DNA of 64,000 nt from CAVTAV01 sp963732795 (GTDB lineage: Bacteria > Pseudomonadota > Alphaproteobacteria > CAVTAV01): NCBI GenBank assembly GCA_963732795.1, contig CAVTAV010000006.1, forward strand, positions 310,001 through 374,000. The letters are read 5' to 3'. The notes under the pieces are model-generated. The model was not told where the DNA came from and did no database searches. It saw nothing but the letters and a program-made list of their open reading frames with translations. Each line of letters begins with the position of its first letter. The stretch's first letter is position 1. This document shows positions 11,530-20,537 of the stretch, piece after piece. Both the position numbers and the translations under genes were made by a program.

Positions 11530-11753
11530 GCCATCGGATCCGGCATTCCTTCACCTGACGAACGCGCCGTCAGATAGTCGACGATGGCGCGGGCTCGGGC
11601 GCGGCAGTCGGCGCGGTCGCTGCCGGCGCGATCGAAGACATTGCGAAACGGCTTTTCGGCCGAACCAAGGACCTGCATCGTGCCCCCGGCCCGCGCCGTC
11701 GCCATCAGGGCGCTCGCGGCACAGGCTCCGAACAATATCCATTGGGTCGTCAT
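11526..11753 (-). CDS. Small exported or anchored protein, ARAxAIxxYLxARSS family, unknown function
   Basis: 75 residues from ATG 11753, with Shine-Dalgarno AAGGAAA just before it. A short hydrophobic N-terminus (WILFGACAASALMATA) could be a signal or anchor. The C-terminal part DRADCRARARAIVDYLTARSS is matched closely by the small protein at 17869-18093 (DRRDSLARAEAVIAYLMARSS). I do not recognise the family. It sits between SdpI-like B and C with overlapping ends, so it is part of the operon. Confidence 0.6.
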   Translation of the reverse strand: MTTQWILFGACAASALMATARAGGTMQVLGSAEKPFRNVFDRAGSDRADCRARARAIVDYLTARSSGEGMPDPMA

Positions 11754-12396
11754 GTCGTCGTTTCCTTGTTTCGGGCTGCCCCGTTTCGCGTGATAGCGCA
11801 GGATGAGCGACGGCACGAGGACTCCGGCCAGGACGATCGCGATGCCGATCGGCAGTGCCGGATTCTCCGGCAAGATGAGCCAGACGATGGCAAAGGCGAA
11901 ACCGGCCAGGACCCAGGTCCAACCGATGCGGCGCCGAAGCGTCTGCATCGTTGCCGGGTCACCGCAGGCGTCCGACAGGGGACATCAGAATCTTGGGCAG
12001 GCGGTTGCCTTGGAAGACGAAGTAGCAGCCGACGAGGACATACATCGACCGTTGGCCGATCTCGTGCGCCAGGGATTTGTCGATATGGCCCAGAGCGGCC
12101 GCCAAGGTCGCCCCGAGCGAGATCGAAAGCATCAGGCTCGCGAGGATCATCGAGCCCGAAACGATCTTTCGAGCGTCCGCGTCGGTCCCGGCGCGCTGCC
12201 ACGCTCCGCCACCGATCGGCCGGCCGAATATCTTGGCCGCCGCTTGGAGGCCGAACCACATCACCGGCAGGGTAAACATGCCGGCCGCCCAGGCCCAGGC
12301 CCCTGCGGGGCGGAGAAAGAGCAGCGGCGCGCCGAGCACGATCGGGAGCGTCATCATCGCCAGCGCGAGATTGGACAAGGGGCGGGTTATTGTCAT
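11750..12396 (-). CDS. SdpI-like multi-spanning membrane protein B
   Basis: The start ATG 12396 has Shine-Dalgarno GAAGGAAA. Four hydrophobic segments lead to FVFQGNRLPKILMSPV, the GN-x-x-PK motif; after a frame break near 11970 the expected continuation RRIGWTWVLAGFAFAIVWL follows. A second break near the end is inferred because only then does the stop (11750-11752) form the ATGA overlap with the next gene that is usual in this region. Reconstructed length is about 214 residues. It is paralogous to the proteins encoded at 12421-13078 and 10906-11529. Confidence 0.6.
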
Positions 12397-12420
12397 GCTG
12401 CCGTTTCCTTCTTCAGCGCA

Positions 12421-13078
12421 CTACGGATGCCGGAGCTTATGCCCAAGCCAGAACATATAGAGTGTGGGCAACAGGCCGGCCGTCAGAATGATCGCCATGG
12501 CGAGCATCGCCGCCACGAGGGGAACTGGTGCGATCAGCCACACCCCGGCATAGGCGAGGCCGCCGAGCACATAGGTCCAGCCGGTGAAGCGCTTATAGGC
12601 TTGGGCGCTCGCTTCTCCGGCGACACTCGGCGACAGCGGAAACACTGCTTTGGGAAAGGCATTGCCGAGCACCGCCGCCATCAGGCCGAAGTCGATGTTG
12701 CCGCCGCGCACCGAGATCAAATGAAGTCGCGCCGGGGCCGATCAGGCCGAGCCGGTTGGCGAGAATCGTCCCGAAGATCACGACAAGCATCGTGCCGACC
12801 GCCGCGATGCTGCCCATGGCCAAGACGACCGCAGGTGCGCTGATGGCCCTCCTGGCATCGGAGTCATGTCTGGAGCGCCACTTTGTGGGCCGGCCCGGCG
12901 CTCGTTCGACGGCCTTGCGCGCATAGGTCACGGCGACCCACGCCAACGCCAAGCACAGGACGACCTCCGCCAGCATCTCGCCGAGACCGGGACGAAGTTG
13001 CCACAGGCAAGCCGCGATAATGGCCGCAAGCGACACCGTCACCACGGCAAAGATGGACAGGCTCCGATAGGCCTTCAT
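12421..13078 (-). CDS. SdpI-like multi-spanning membrane protein A
   Basis: The ATG 13078 overlaps the SdpR-like stop (ATGA), so the membrane protein is translationally coupled to its presumed regulator. About six hydrophobic segments are visible, with AAVLGNAFPKAVFPLSP followed by GWTYVLGGLAYAGVWLIAP, the same motif order as proteins B and C. One frame break lies near 12722 (between GPGATSFDL and ISVRGGNID). Reconstructed length is about 218 residues. The SdpR-SdpI pairing is the main support for the family name; detailed similarity is modest. Confidence 0.6.
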
Positions 13079-13395
13079 GCCGTCGTCTCCTTCTTCAAGG
13101 CATCGCCCACCGGCGGTTCGGCCGCGCCGTCCTTGATCTCCCATCCGAAGGCCTGGGTGAAGCCGAGGAGCGCGTCTTCCAAGACCGACATCTTCAGGCG
13201 ATAGGTAATCGTGGTGCCGGTCTTCTCGGCATCGATCAGGTCGGCCTCCTTCAAGACCGCAAAATGGGCCGACATGGTCGGTTTCGACACCGCGAACTCC
13301 TCCGCCAGCTCGCCCGCCGTCATCGGCCGCTTGCGCAAAAGCTGCAGGACGCGCCGCCGGGTCGGATCGGACAATGCCTTGAACACCTTGTTCAT
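13075..13395 (-). CDS. ArsR-family repressor, SdpR-like
   Basis: 106 residues. MNKVFKALSDPTRRRVLQLL is the signature opening of the autorepressor SdpR group, followed by the winged helix MTAGELAEEF-AVSKPTMSAHFAVLKEADL and the wing TITYRL. There are no ArsR-type metal cysteines. It heads a five-gene operon of SdpI-like membrane proteins, and a 22-bp palindrome lies 9-30 bases upstream of its ATG, as expected for autoregulation. In Bacillus SdpR is titrated to the membrane by toxin-bound SdpI; the parallel is inferred from gene order and similarity. Confidence 0.88.
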   Translation of the reverse strand: MNKVFKALSDPTRRRVLQLLRKRPMTAGELAEEFAVSKPTMSAHFAVLKEADLIDAEKTGTTITYRLKMSVLEDALLGFTQAFGWEIKDGAAEPPVGDALKKETTA

Positions 13396-13403
13396 GGCTT
13401 TTG

Positions 13404-13425
13404 TATTTAGCTAATTATCGAAATA
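13404..13425 (-). promoter_or_regulatory. Candidate SdpR-type operator, copy 1
   Basis: The 22-bp site has half-sites TATTTAGCTAA and TTATCGAAATA. On reversal 18 of 22 positions match, with core TAATTA and TATTT/AAATA arms. It starts 9 bases before the start of the ArsR/SdpR-like gene. A near-identical site lies at 17866-17887. Confidence 0.6.
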
Positions 13426-13459
13426 TAGTCAAGACCCCGCTTTTTTCGGCCCCAAAGAA

Positions 13460-13485
13460 CCCCCGCGCCGAAGCCGGCGCGGGGG
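13460..13485 (-). terminator. Strong GC hairpin between operons
   Basis: A perfect 10-bp stem (CCCCCGCGCC / GGCGCGGGGG) with a 6-base loop lies between the stop of the hydrolase gene (13560) and the SdpR operator. Read on the minus strand it is followed by a short T-rich stretch only, so it is a plausible but imperfect intrinsic terminator for the NatAB-like operon. Confidence 0.5.
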
Positions 13486-13559
13486 CCTGTGGCGGACATG
13501 AAGAGGGAGGAGCCGCCACTTGGGACCGGAGATAGGGGACCGGATATGGGACCGGGCGT

Positions 13560-15303
13560 TCAGTTCTTGACGAATCGCTTGGTCAGCCAGTCCGTCATGA
13601 TGTCGAGCGCGACCGGCGCGAAGGTTTGGGAGATATCTGCATATTCGCCGACCGCGCCGGTCTTGGCGGTCTGGAACAGGTGATTGAGATTCGGGATTTC
13701 CTTGATCGTCACGTCCGGGCTGTTCACCAGTGCGGCCTTGATCGCGGGCAGGTTCTCGTCGGCAGGCACCTGCCGGTCCAAGCTGCCACCCATGGCCAGC
13801 ACCGGCACATGGATCTTTTTCAGATTCGGCGCCGGATCATAGCGCAGGAAATACTGCATCCACGGCCCCGAAAGCTGCCGCAGGACGAGGTCCTTGTCCG
13901 TCCCCGGCGGGACGCCCAGCGCGGCCATGGCGTCCGGCGTCAGCAGGGCGCGGGCGGCGTCGAGGCCGGCCTTCGGGGTGCCGGCATCCTCAATGGCCTT
14001 GAAGACCGACGCGAGAACGGGCTCGGCCCGATCCAAACTCTTTTCGGGAACGCCTTGAGCGGTTAGCAACAGCCGGCGCTGCGACAGGAGCAGCTTGTCC
14101 GACCGCGTGCCGGGGCCCGCCAGCATCACCAGAAAGGCGATGTCCTTGTTGGACGCCATCGCGATCGGGCCGATCATGCCGCCTTCGGAATGGCCGATGA
14201 ATCCGATGGCGTCGTGGCGGATTTCGGGCCGGGTCATCAGGTAGCCGGCGGCGGCATTGGCGTCGGTCGCGAGAATCCGCCGAGGTCGCAGCGGCATAGT
14301 CGCCTTTCGAACCGCCGACGCCGCGGTCGTCATAGCGAAGGACGGCGATGCCGTGCTTGGTCAGATGGTCCGCGATCACGGCGAAAGGCTTGTGGCCGAG
14401 GATCGTCTCGTCCCGATTCTGCGCGCCGGAGCCGGTGATCAGAATGGCGGCGGGGAACGGCCCCTTGCCCTTGGGCAGGGTCAGCGTTCCGGCCAGATGG
14501 ACATCCGTTTCCACCGGATTGTCGAACGCCACCTCCTCGACCTTGTAATCGAAGGGCGGCTTCGGCGTCTGCGGTCGCTCCGGCGTCTTGCGCGCGGCGG
14601 TATCGCTCGTATGACTGAAGGTCAACGGCAGCTTCTCTCCGATGGCCGACGTCCAGGTGCCGGTGATGGTCTTGCCGTCCGCCGACAATTGGCCCTCGTA
14701 ACTCTGGTTTCCCTGGTTCAGATGAAGCCGGACGGTCGAGCCGTCGCGCGACAAATCCTGAACCGGGATGCCCCTGGCCAGCTGGTCCGGGGAATCGAGA
14801 ACCACGTTGGTCCCCTGCGGCCCGGTCGTGATGCGCAGCACCAGTCTCAGCTTCGTGCCGTTGCGATCGATCGTGCCTTCCCAGCGCCCGTCGAGCCCTT
14901 CGATGACGGGCTTGGGCGCCGGCAGTCCCTTCGACAGGGTGAGCGGCAGATCGGCGCCCTGGTGGAAGGTCCCCTTCCATTGCTGACCGGCCGCGTCCCA
15001 GTCGCCTTCATAGGAGGCCTGGATGCGGGAGATGGCGAACGACATATGGCTGTCGGTGACGCTGAAGCTCGACATCGGGATCTTGACGCCGGGCGCCTGA
15101 TCCACGCTTTCGAGCTCGGCCTTGAGCGCGCCGGCGTCGTCCTTCTTCACGGTGACGACGATAGTCAGGTTTCCCCGCGGGGTCGCCAGAACGCCGTGCC
15201 AATCTCCCAAGGCATTGTCGCCCGTCGCGGCCATGGCGGAGCCCCCCATCGATGCGGCCAGCAACACGGCCAAGGCACAAAGCAATGTCCTAAAGCAAAT
15301 CAT
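13560..15303 (-). CDS. Secreted alpha/beta hydrolase with N-terminal beta-rich domains
   Basis: The start ATG 15303 follows Shine-Dalgarno AAGGAGAA, and a signal peptide is clear (LLCALAVLLAASMGGSAMA). Two repeated beta modules (about residues 30-125 and 130-230; note DWHGVL, EGDWDAAGQQWKGTF and GRWEGTIDRNGTKLRLVL) precede the hydrolase. The nucleophile elbow is GFIGHSEGG; GGSLDRQVP and NLNHLF supply the likely Asp and His. One frame break near 14285 divides it. Reconstructed length is about 580 residues. It follows the ABC exporter genes in the same direction. The substrate is unknown. Confidence 0.8.
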
Positions 15304-16851
15304 CGGTCGTTCTCCTTGATCTGGGCCGAAAGGCCGACGCGTTGTCGAAATCACCTCGTTGGCGAGGATTCTGAGCTTGGCGAAGATCTCGTGCCAGCCC
15401 GGCTTGCCGCTGCTGAGCAGGCTCGCCTGGAACAGACGGCCGAGAAAGACGAGCTCGACGAAGAGGAAGACGATCAGAAGAGCCGCGGTCCCCGCCAGTT
15501 CCCAGAGCGGCACGCCGTTGCCGAGCCGGGCGAGCATGGCGAAGGGCGTGTAGAACGGAATCCACGACATGACGTGGACCAGGATCTGGTCGGGATTTTG
15601 GATCGAGGCCTGCATCACCATGATCACCGGCAGCATGATCACCACCAGCACCGGCATCAGGTATGACTGCGCGTCCTGGGTCGAATCGCTGAGCGAGCCG
15701 ATGGCGAGGAACACCATCGCCATGATCAGATAGCCCGACAGGAAATAGAAGATCATCGCCGCGACGATAATCGGATCGTCGATCGCTTGTAAGGATGGGC
15801 GCAGAAACTCCGCCGAGAAGCTGGGCGAGGAGAACCCCGCGCCGAGCGCGCAACCCGCCCAGACCAGGATGATGGCGAGACCCACGCCGCCGAGCCCAAG
15901 CAGCTTGCCCTGCATGAGCGCGCTCGGCTCGATGCAGGCGAGCACGGATTCGAGCAGCTTGTTCGACCGCTCCTCGATCACGCCCTGCAGCATCATCGAG
16001 CCGATGGTGATCGAGGTGATCAGCAGCAGATAGACCAGGACCAGGGGCACGATCGACTTGGTCGAGATGATGCTGCGGCCCTGCCCGGGCGGCGGCTCGT
16101 GAACCGCGATCGGCGCCGATATCGTCTGGGCCCGTACCGCGACGGCCGGACTGAGCCCATTGGCCTCGAGCATGCCGAGACGCAGCTCGGACGTCAGGAT
16201 GTCGCGGATTTCGCCGAGCAGAACGTTGTTCGAGCGGCCGTTGGCCCAGATCTCGGCTGTCACGCCGGGCGTGCCGTAGTTCTTGGGGATATAGAGCGCG
16301 AGCGCATATTGCCGCTTGCCGTCGCTGGTCTCGATGTCGCGTTGCAGCGGGCCGGTGATCGCCTTGCCGAAGGCGGCCGCTCCCTGGTCGGTCGGAACGG
16401 ATGCCGGCGGCGGCACCTCGACATAGCCGCGCTCGGGCGGCTTGAAGGCCGGCGTGCCCTCGGGGAGCTTCGGCGTCAATGTCGCGATCGCAGCGTCCGC
16501 GCCGCCTTGCGCCACGAAGCGGGCGACCTCAGCCGGCGACAGCCAGCTGCCGCGCCTCGCCCAGGGGGCATTGGGGTCGACACCGGCGAGCTTCCAGCGG
16601 TCCACATAGGTGGAAAGGCCGCGGAGCACCCTTTGCTGATAGCTCAGCTCGAGCTGCTTCTCGAGCGCCGGGCCGAAACGGCCCGAGGCGTCGACGACGG
16701 TGAACGCCATCTTCGGCGGGCCCCCCAATTTGCGGCTCGCAAAGGCGGAAACGGCAATGGCGAGCGGCACGATGAGAAGCATGATCCAGAAGCCTCGCGT
16801 GGAGAGCACCTGGCGTAATTCGCGGGCGGCGACCAGCAATACGGCCTTCAT
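15304..16851 (-). CDS. ABC-2 type permease, NatB-like
   Basis: One N-terminal membrane helix (GFWIMLLIVPLAIAVSAFA) is followed by a large extracytoplasmic domain (about residues 45-270) and five or six helices from SIVPLVLVYLLLITSITIGS onward. The EERSNKLLESVLA motif is typical of NatB/ABC2-membrane-3 exporters. ATG 16851 overlaps the ATPase stop (ATGA). The frame runs without a stop into the hydrolase start. An alternative frame gives a stop at 15351-15353 soon after the usual family end, so I suspect an indel rather than a true fusion. The 3' end is therefore uncertain. Confidence 0.82.
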
Positions 16852-17774
16852 TTCGCAGTCTCCCTATCGGCCCCGACCAGGTGGACGAAGGCCTCATGCA
16901 ATGTGGCTTGATGGACGTCGAAGCCGCGCAGCGCGAAGCCTTGCGCGGTGCAGCTTTCGAGAAGATCGCCGGGTTGCCTGTCGGGCCGGAGCTCGACCTG
17001 ATAGCGGGTCCAGCCCTGCTCTCCGTCGCCGAGCCGCGCCGCGCTCGCGACGCTTGGCAGGCCGGCGGGATCGGCCCGGGCGGTCAGAGTGAGCCGACTC
17101 GGCAGCGTCGCGCGCGCTTCTTCCAGCGTGCCCTCGAACACCTTGCGTCCTCGCGACAGCAGCAGCAGCCGCTGGCACAGGCGCTCGGCATGCTGCATGA
17201 CATGGGTGGAAAACAGGACCGTCGAGCCATGCCTCGCCAACTCGCCGATCACGTCCTCGAGGACGCCCTGGTTGACCGGATCGAGCCCGGCGAAGGGCTC
17301 GTCAAGCAGCAGGAGCCGCGGCGTATTGACCAGCGCGGTGGCCAGCTGGACCTTCTGGGACAGGCCCTTCGACAGTTTCTGGATCGTCGTCTTTTCGCGG
17401 CCCTGGAGGCCGAGACGCGCGATCAAATCCATGGCCGCCTTGCGCGCGGCGGCCGGCGTCATGCCCTTGAGCCGCCCGAAATAGACGACGGTGTCGAGCA
17501 CCGTCATGCCGCGATAGAGGCCGCGCTCCTCCGGCAGGAAGCCGATCTCCGCGGCATTTTCGCGGCTCGGCGGCGCGCCCAGAACCGCGATGCGGCCTTG
17601 GCTGGGGCGCAAGATGTCGAGCGCCATGCGCAGCGACGTGGTCTTGCCCGCGCCGTTCCCGCCGAGAAAGCCGAACACGCCTCCCTCCGGAACCGCGAAG
17701 CTCAACGCGTCTACGGCGGTAAGATCGCCGAACATCTTGGTGACGTCCTCAAAATCCAGGACGGCTGTGGTCAT
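16848..17774 (-). CDS. ABC transporter ATPase, NatA-like
   Basis: 308 residues, intact. Walker A is GGNGAGKTTS (glycine instead of the usual proline), the Q-loop region reads IGFLPEERGLY, the signature is LSKGLSQKV, Walker B is LLLLDEPFAGLD, and the switch histidine lies in LFSTHVMQHAE. PEERGLY and the long C-terminal extension are typical of NatA-type ATPases paired with NatB permeases, which export ions or drugs. It is co-directional and overlaps the permease start. An SdpR-type palindrome lies about 92-113 bases upstream of its ATG. Confidence 0.9.
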   Translation of the reverse strand: MTTAVLDFEDVTKMFGDLTAVDALSFAVPEGGVFGFLGGNGAGKTTSLRMALDILRPSQGRIAVLGAPPSRENAAEIGFLPEERGLYRGMTVLDTVVYFGRLKGMTPAAARKAAMDLIARLGLQGREKTTIQKLSKGLSQKVQLATALVNTPRLLLLDEPFAGLDPVNQGVLEDVIGELARHGSTVLFSTHVMQHAERLCQRLLLLSRGRKVFEGTLEEARATLPSRLTLTARADPAGLPSVASAARLGDGEQGWTRYQVELRPDRQPGDLLESCTAQGFALRGFDVHQATLHEAFVHLVGADRETAK

Positions 17775-17865
17775 GCCCCCATCTCCTCAGTTCTCTGGTC
17801 GGCCATCAAGCTGCGCACGTATGGGATGTCGGACATAGCTATTGTGACCTCATTTATAGATTCGG

Positions 17866-17887
17866 TATTTAGCTAATCATCAAAATA
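17866..17887 (-). promoter_or_regulatory. Candidate SdpR-type operator, copy 2
   Basis: Half-sites TATTTAGCTAA and TCATCAAAATA match copy 1 at 13404-13425 in 19 of 22 positions, and both are followed by TnGTCAAG. It overlaps the stop codon of the small gene at 17869 and lies upstream of the NatA-like ATPase, suggesting that the ArsR/SdpR-like repressor also controls the exporter. Confidence 0.5.
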
Positions 17888-18093
17888 TCGTCAAGCGCGG
17901 AGAATTTCGGGTCCCGCGCAGGGCGCGAAGACCGGGCCATCAGATAGGCGATGACGGCCTCGGCCCGGGCGAGGGAATCGCGCCGATCCTTGCGATTCGG
18001 GTCGGACAACCCGCCCGCCGACGGCGCGGCGCGGCGGCATGGGAGCGTCAGTGTCGGCCGGTCTCCGGTCATCGTCTCGTCTCCCGTTTTCAT
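17869..18093 (-). CDS. Small protein, ARAxAIxxYLxARSS family, unknown function
   Basis: 74 residues. The ATG 18093 overlaps the stop of the XRE regulator (ATGA), placing it last in that operon. No membrane segment is visible. The block DRRDSLARAEAVIAYLMARSS pairs with the C-terminal half of the small protein at 11526-11753 in the SdpR operon. The final residues overlap the second SdpR-type operator. I do not recognise a function. Confidence 0.5.
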   Translation of the reverse strand: MKTGDETMTGDRPTLTLPCRRAAPSAGGLSDPNRKDRRDSLARAEAVIAYLMARSSRPARDPKFSALDDILMIS

Positions 18094-18311
18094 TCCGCCA
18101 CCATCTCGTTCGGCTCGCCGTCCTCGGGAAAGAACACCTCTTCCATCTTCCGCTCGAAGACCTTGGCGATCTTGAAGGCGAGCGGCAGGCTGGGGTCGTA
18201 CTTCCCGACCTCGATCGCGTTCACCGTCTGGCGCGAGACGTCCAGCAGCTCGGCCAGATAAGCCTGGGACCAGCCGCGCTCGGCGCGCAGAACTCTGAGG
18301 TGGTTACGCAC
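18090..18311 (-). CDS. XRE-family helix-turn-helix regulator (short, YozG-like)
   Basis: 73 residues, essentially one Cro/C1 HTH domain: VLRAERGWSQAYLAELLDVS then RQTVNAIEVGKYDPSLPLAF, ending in an acidic tail. Proteins of this exact style are commonly found next to small four-helix membrane proteins, as here. GTG 18309-18311 is the start and overlaps the preceding gene by 8 bases. It closes a run of six membrane-protein genes and is probably an autoregulator acting at the palindromes near 21046-21095. Confidence 0.88.
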   Translation of the reverse strand: MRNHLRVLRAERGWSQAYLAELLDVSRQTVNAIEVGKYDPSLPLAFKIAKVFERKMEEVFFPEDGEPNEMVAE

Positions 18312-18739
18312 GGTACTTCCTGGCGAGCATTTTCAGCCTCACCGAATAGGTGACGACCATCACGGACCATGTCAGGTCCGCCTTCCCCGCCTTGGGCACG
18401 TCTATCTGGTCAAGAAGCCCCGACACTCATGCCGACGACGAAGGCCACGCCGAAAGCCGTGGCCAACGCCTCCAGATGAATCTTGCGCATCATCTCGTCC
18501 GTCTCCCGAATGAAGCGCTGGTAGTAATAGGCGAACAGCACGCCGAGGATGATGGGAAGGATGGTGACCGGCCAGGCCCAGAGCGGCTGCGCCGCCATGC
18601 TGCCGTCCCCTCTGGGCAGGAAGAGGTGCGCAATGAGAAAGCTGAGGCCCCACAGCGCCATGCAGATATACATCGGGCGCGCATTGCGCCGGTCACGGCT
18701 GGAGAGACCATCGACCCATTCTTCGTTGCTTATGCTCAT
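18304..18739 (-). CDS. Four-helix membrane protein M6 of the XRE operon
   Basis: The start is ATG 18739, one base after the previous stop. About four hydrophobic segments are present, with RFIRETDEMMRKIHLEALATAFG between helices 2 and 3, the motif shared by all six proteins of this operon. One inserted base near 18410 breaks the last helix; the continuation reads GLLDQIDVPKAG ... MLARKYRA and ends at TAA 18304-18306. Reconstructed length is about 144 residues. Function unknown. Confidence 0.75.
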
Positions 18740-18740
18740 G

Positions 18741-19187
18741 TCACCCTCCCTGCCGGCTGATCGATCGATCCCCGAACCGCCTCGCGTTGATCCAAACGCG
18801 CACGGCATAGGCCACGAGCATCGGGCCGAGGAACGCCGCGCCGTAAAATCTGGCGGGCACATCGAAGCCCGGCGCCAAAAGGTAGAAGGAAAACCCGAAG
18901 AGCATCCCAAAGACGAAGCCGGAGGCCGCCGCTTCGGTATGAATTTTGCGGACGAGCTCGTCGTTTTCGCGCCGAAGCTTCGCGCCGGCGCGCAGGAAAA
19001 GGACGGCCGACGCGACCGGAACAAGGACCAGCCATCCGACGGCCGGATAATCTCCGAGATAGGATGCTATGAGCCCGCCGCTGACCAACAGGCTGATCAC
19101 CCATAGGCCCCACCAGAAGGCCATGTGCCACTGGTTGCGCCGGTCGCGAGCGGTCATGTCCGCCCGGTCGGACAAGTTGAAAATCAT
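18741..19187 (-). CDS. Four-helix membrane protein M5 of the XRE operon
   Basis: 148 residues, intact, starting at ATG 19187 inside the stop of the preceding gene (ATGA). The opening TARDRRNQWHMAFWWGLW resembles M6 and M4, and the inter-helix motif is KLRRENDELVRKIHTEAAASGF, the most diverged of the six (Asn for Ala/Thr in READE). Four membrane segments are predicted by eye. Function unknown. Confidence 0.78.
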   Translation of the reverse strand: MIFNLSDRADMTARDRRNQWHMAFWWGLWVISLLVSGGLIASYLGDYPAVGWLVLVPVASAVLFLRAGAKLRRENDELVRKIHTEAAASGFVFGMLFGFSFYLLAPGFDVPARFYGAAFLGPMLVAYAVRVWINARRFGDRSISRQGG

Positions 19188-19609
19188 CTGTACCTCCAAG
19201 ACGCGAAGATCGTGCCGAGGCTCCAGGCGATCATCATCACGGTGATCACCGTGTCGGCCTTCACCTTCGACAGCCAGACATGCTCGGGGAGCTGGATCGC
19301 GCCCCAGAACAGCATCACCGCGCCGAAGCCGTACAACACGCCTTCGACCAGAACCTTGCGCATCAGCTCGTCGGCTTCGCGGAACAGCTTGAGATAAGCG
19401 CGGAAGGCGATGAGGCCGGGGATCACGGGCAGCAGCGAATAGGCGACGCCGACTGCGCCTTCGGGTTTCCAGCCCGCGGCGTCGAGCAGCCAATGCCCGG
19501 CGAGAAAGCTCACCGAGAACAGAAAGATCCAGATCGTAAAGACGATCGCGTTGCGGACGGTCCGGCGGTCGCGCTGCGAGCCGCCCGCCAGTCGATTCTG
19601 CGCGCTCAT
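19184..19609 (-). CDS. Four-helix membrane protein M4 of the XRE operon
   Basis: 141 residues, intact, ATG 19609 overlapping the upstream stop. It opens with a polar segment containing QRDRRTVRNAIV, then four helices with KLFREADELMRKVLVEGVLYGFG between the second and third. The C-terminus ends SWRYR, similar to the TRRYK and TRRVK ends of M2 and M1. It belongs to the overlapping run of paralogues. Function unknown. Confidence 0.78.
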   Translation of the reverse strand: MSAQNRLAGGSQRDRRTVRNAIVFTIWIFLFSVSFLAGHWLLDAAGWKPEGAVGVAYSLLPVIPGLIAFRAYLKLFREADELMRKVLVEGVLYGFGAVMLFWGAIQLPEHVWLSKVKADTVITVMMIAWSLGTIFASWRYR

Positions 19610-20061
19610 CTGGTCCTCCACAGGTTCCACAAGAGCTTGCCGGCATAAGCCAGGCACATAACGACGACCATCTCGTTGGTGCCGTAGGCCGGGCCGCCCA
19701 TGGCCGAGGCGATTCCATTGGCGGCCGAGAAGACCACACCCGCGGCGAAACCGAACGCGAGGGCGTTGACATAGACCCTGCGGATCATTTCGTCGGCGTC
19801 GCGGATGAAGCGGACATAGGCGGCCAGGGTCGCGACGGTGATCACGGCGGTCAACGCGACCAGTCCCCAGGCGAGATCGCCTTCGGCGTAGCCCGCCCTT
19901 ATGGTCCGCATCGTGGTGGTTATGGCGAAGGCCCAGATCGCCGTCCAGATCAGGACGGTCGCCGCGTTGCGCCGGTCGCGGCGCCTATCCCCGAACACGA
20001 TTTCCTTGAAGCGCCGCCCCAGGGAGGGCCGCGTCGCGTCCATTCTCCGGCTATCGCTCAT
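19606..20061 (-). CDS. Four-helix membrane protein M3 of the XRE operon
   Basis: 151 residues, intact, ATG 20061 overlapping the upstream stop. A longer cytosolic N-terminus (about 30 residues, basic) precedes helix 1. The shared motif is RFIRDADEMIRRVYVNALAFG, followed by a Gly/Ala-rich third helix. The overlaps on both sides indicate coupled synthesis of the whole set. Function unknown. Confidence 0.78.
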   Translation of the reverse strand: MSDSRRMDATRPSLGRRFKEIVFGDRRRDRRNAATVLIWTAIWAFAITTTMRTIRAGYAEGDLAWGLVALTAVITVATLAAYVRFIRDADEMIRRVYVNALAFGFAAGVVFSAANGIASAMGGPAYGTNEMVVVMCLAYAGKLLWNLWRTR

Positions 20062-20537
20062 TTGTACCTCCGGGTCGCGATCGACTGGCCGGCCACCCAG
20101 CCGACCGTCATCGCCATGAAGATCAGCGCCTTGTGGAGGTGCAGCGCGAACAGTATCTCCTTGTCGGGCGTGCCGGGCGGGAGCGGCATCTGCAGGCCCA
20201 ACCAAACGAAGATGCCGGCGCCGAAACCGACGGCCATGCCCGTCAGGTGGATGCGGCGGACCATTTCATCCGCCTCGCGCAGGAATTTGAGATAGGCGAG
20301 GATCGCGAGGACGCCGAACAGCGCCGGCACGAAGGCGAGAATCCAAGCCAAGGTCATCGACATCTCGACATGCGTCTGGATGTAGGAGACGGCCTCGTGA
20401 CAGACCGCCCACAGGAAGAACAGCCCCGCGAAACGCAGCAGGTTGCGCATGTCACGCCCGGTTTCCCAGCAGATCAGGCCCAGGAACTTGCGGTGACTCC
20501 CGGTCCGCCCCGAGGCGGTGTCGCTTCTCATGCTCAT
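20058..20537 (-). CDS. Four-helix membrane protein M2 of the XRE operon
   Basis: 159 residues, intact, ATG 20537 overlapping the stop of M1. FLGLICWETGRDMRNLLRFAG at the start and KFLREADEMVRRIHLTGMAVG in the middle are nearly identical to M1, so these two are the most recent duplicates of the set. The C-terminal helix reads ALIFMAMTVGWVAGQS. Function unknown. Confidence 0.78.
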   Translation of the reverse strand: MSMRSDTASGRTGSHRKFLGLICWETGRDMRNLLRFAGLFFLWAVCHEAVSYIQTHVEMSMTLAWILAFVPALFGVLAILAYLKFLREADEMVRRIHLTGMAVGFGAGIFVWLGLQMPLPPGTPDKEILFALHLHKALIFMAMTVGWVAGQSIATRRYK

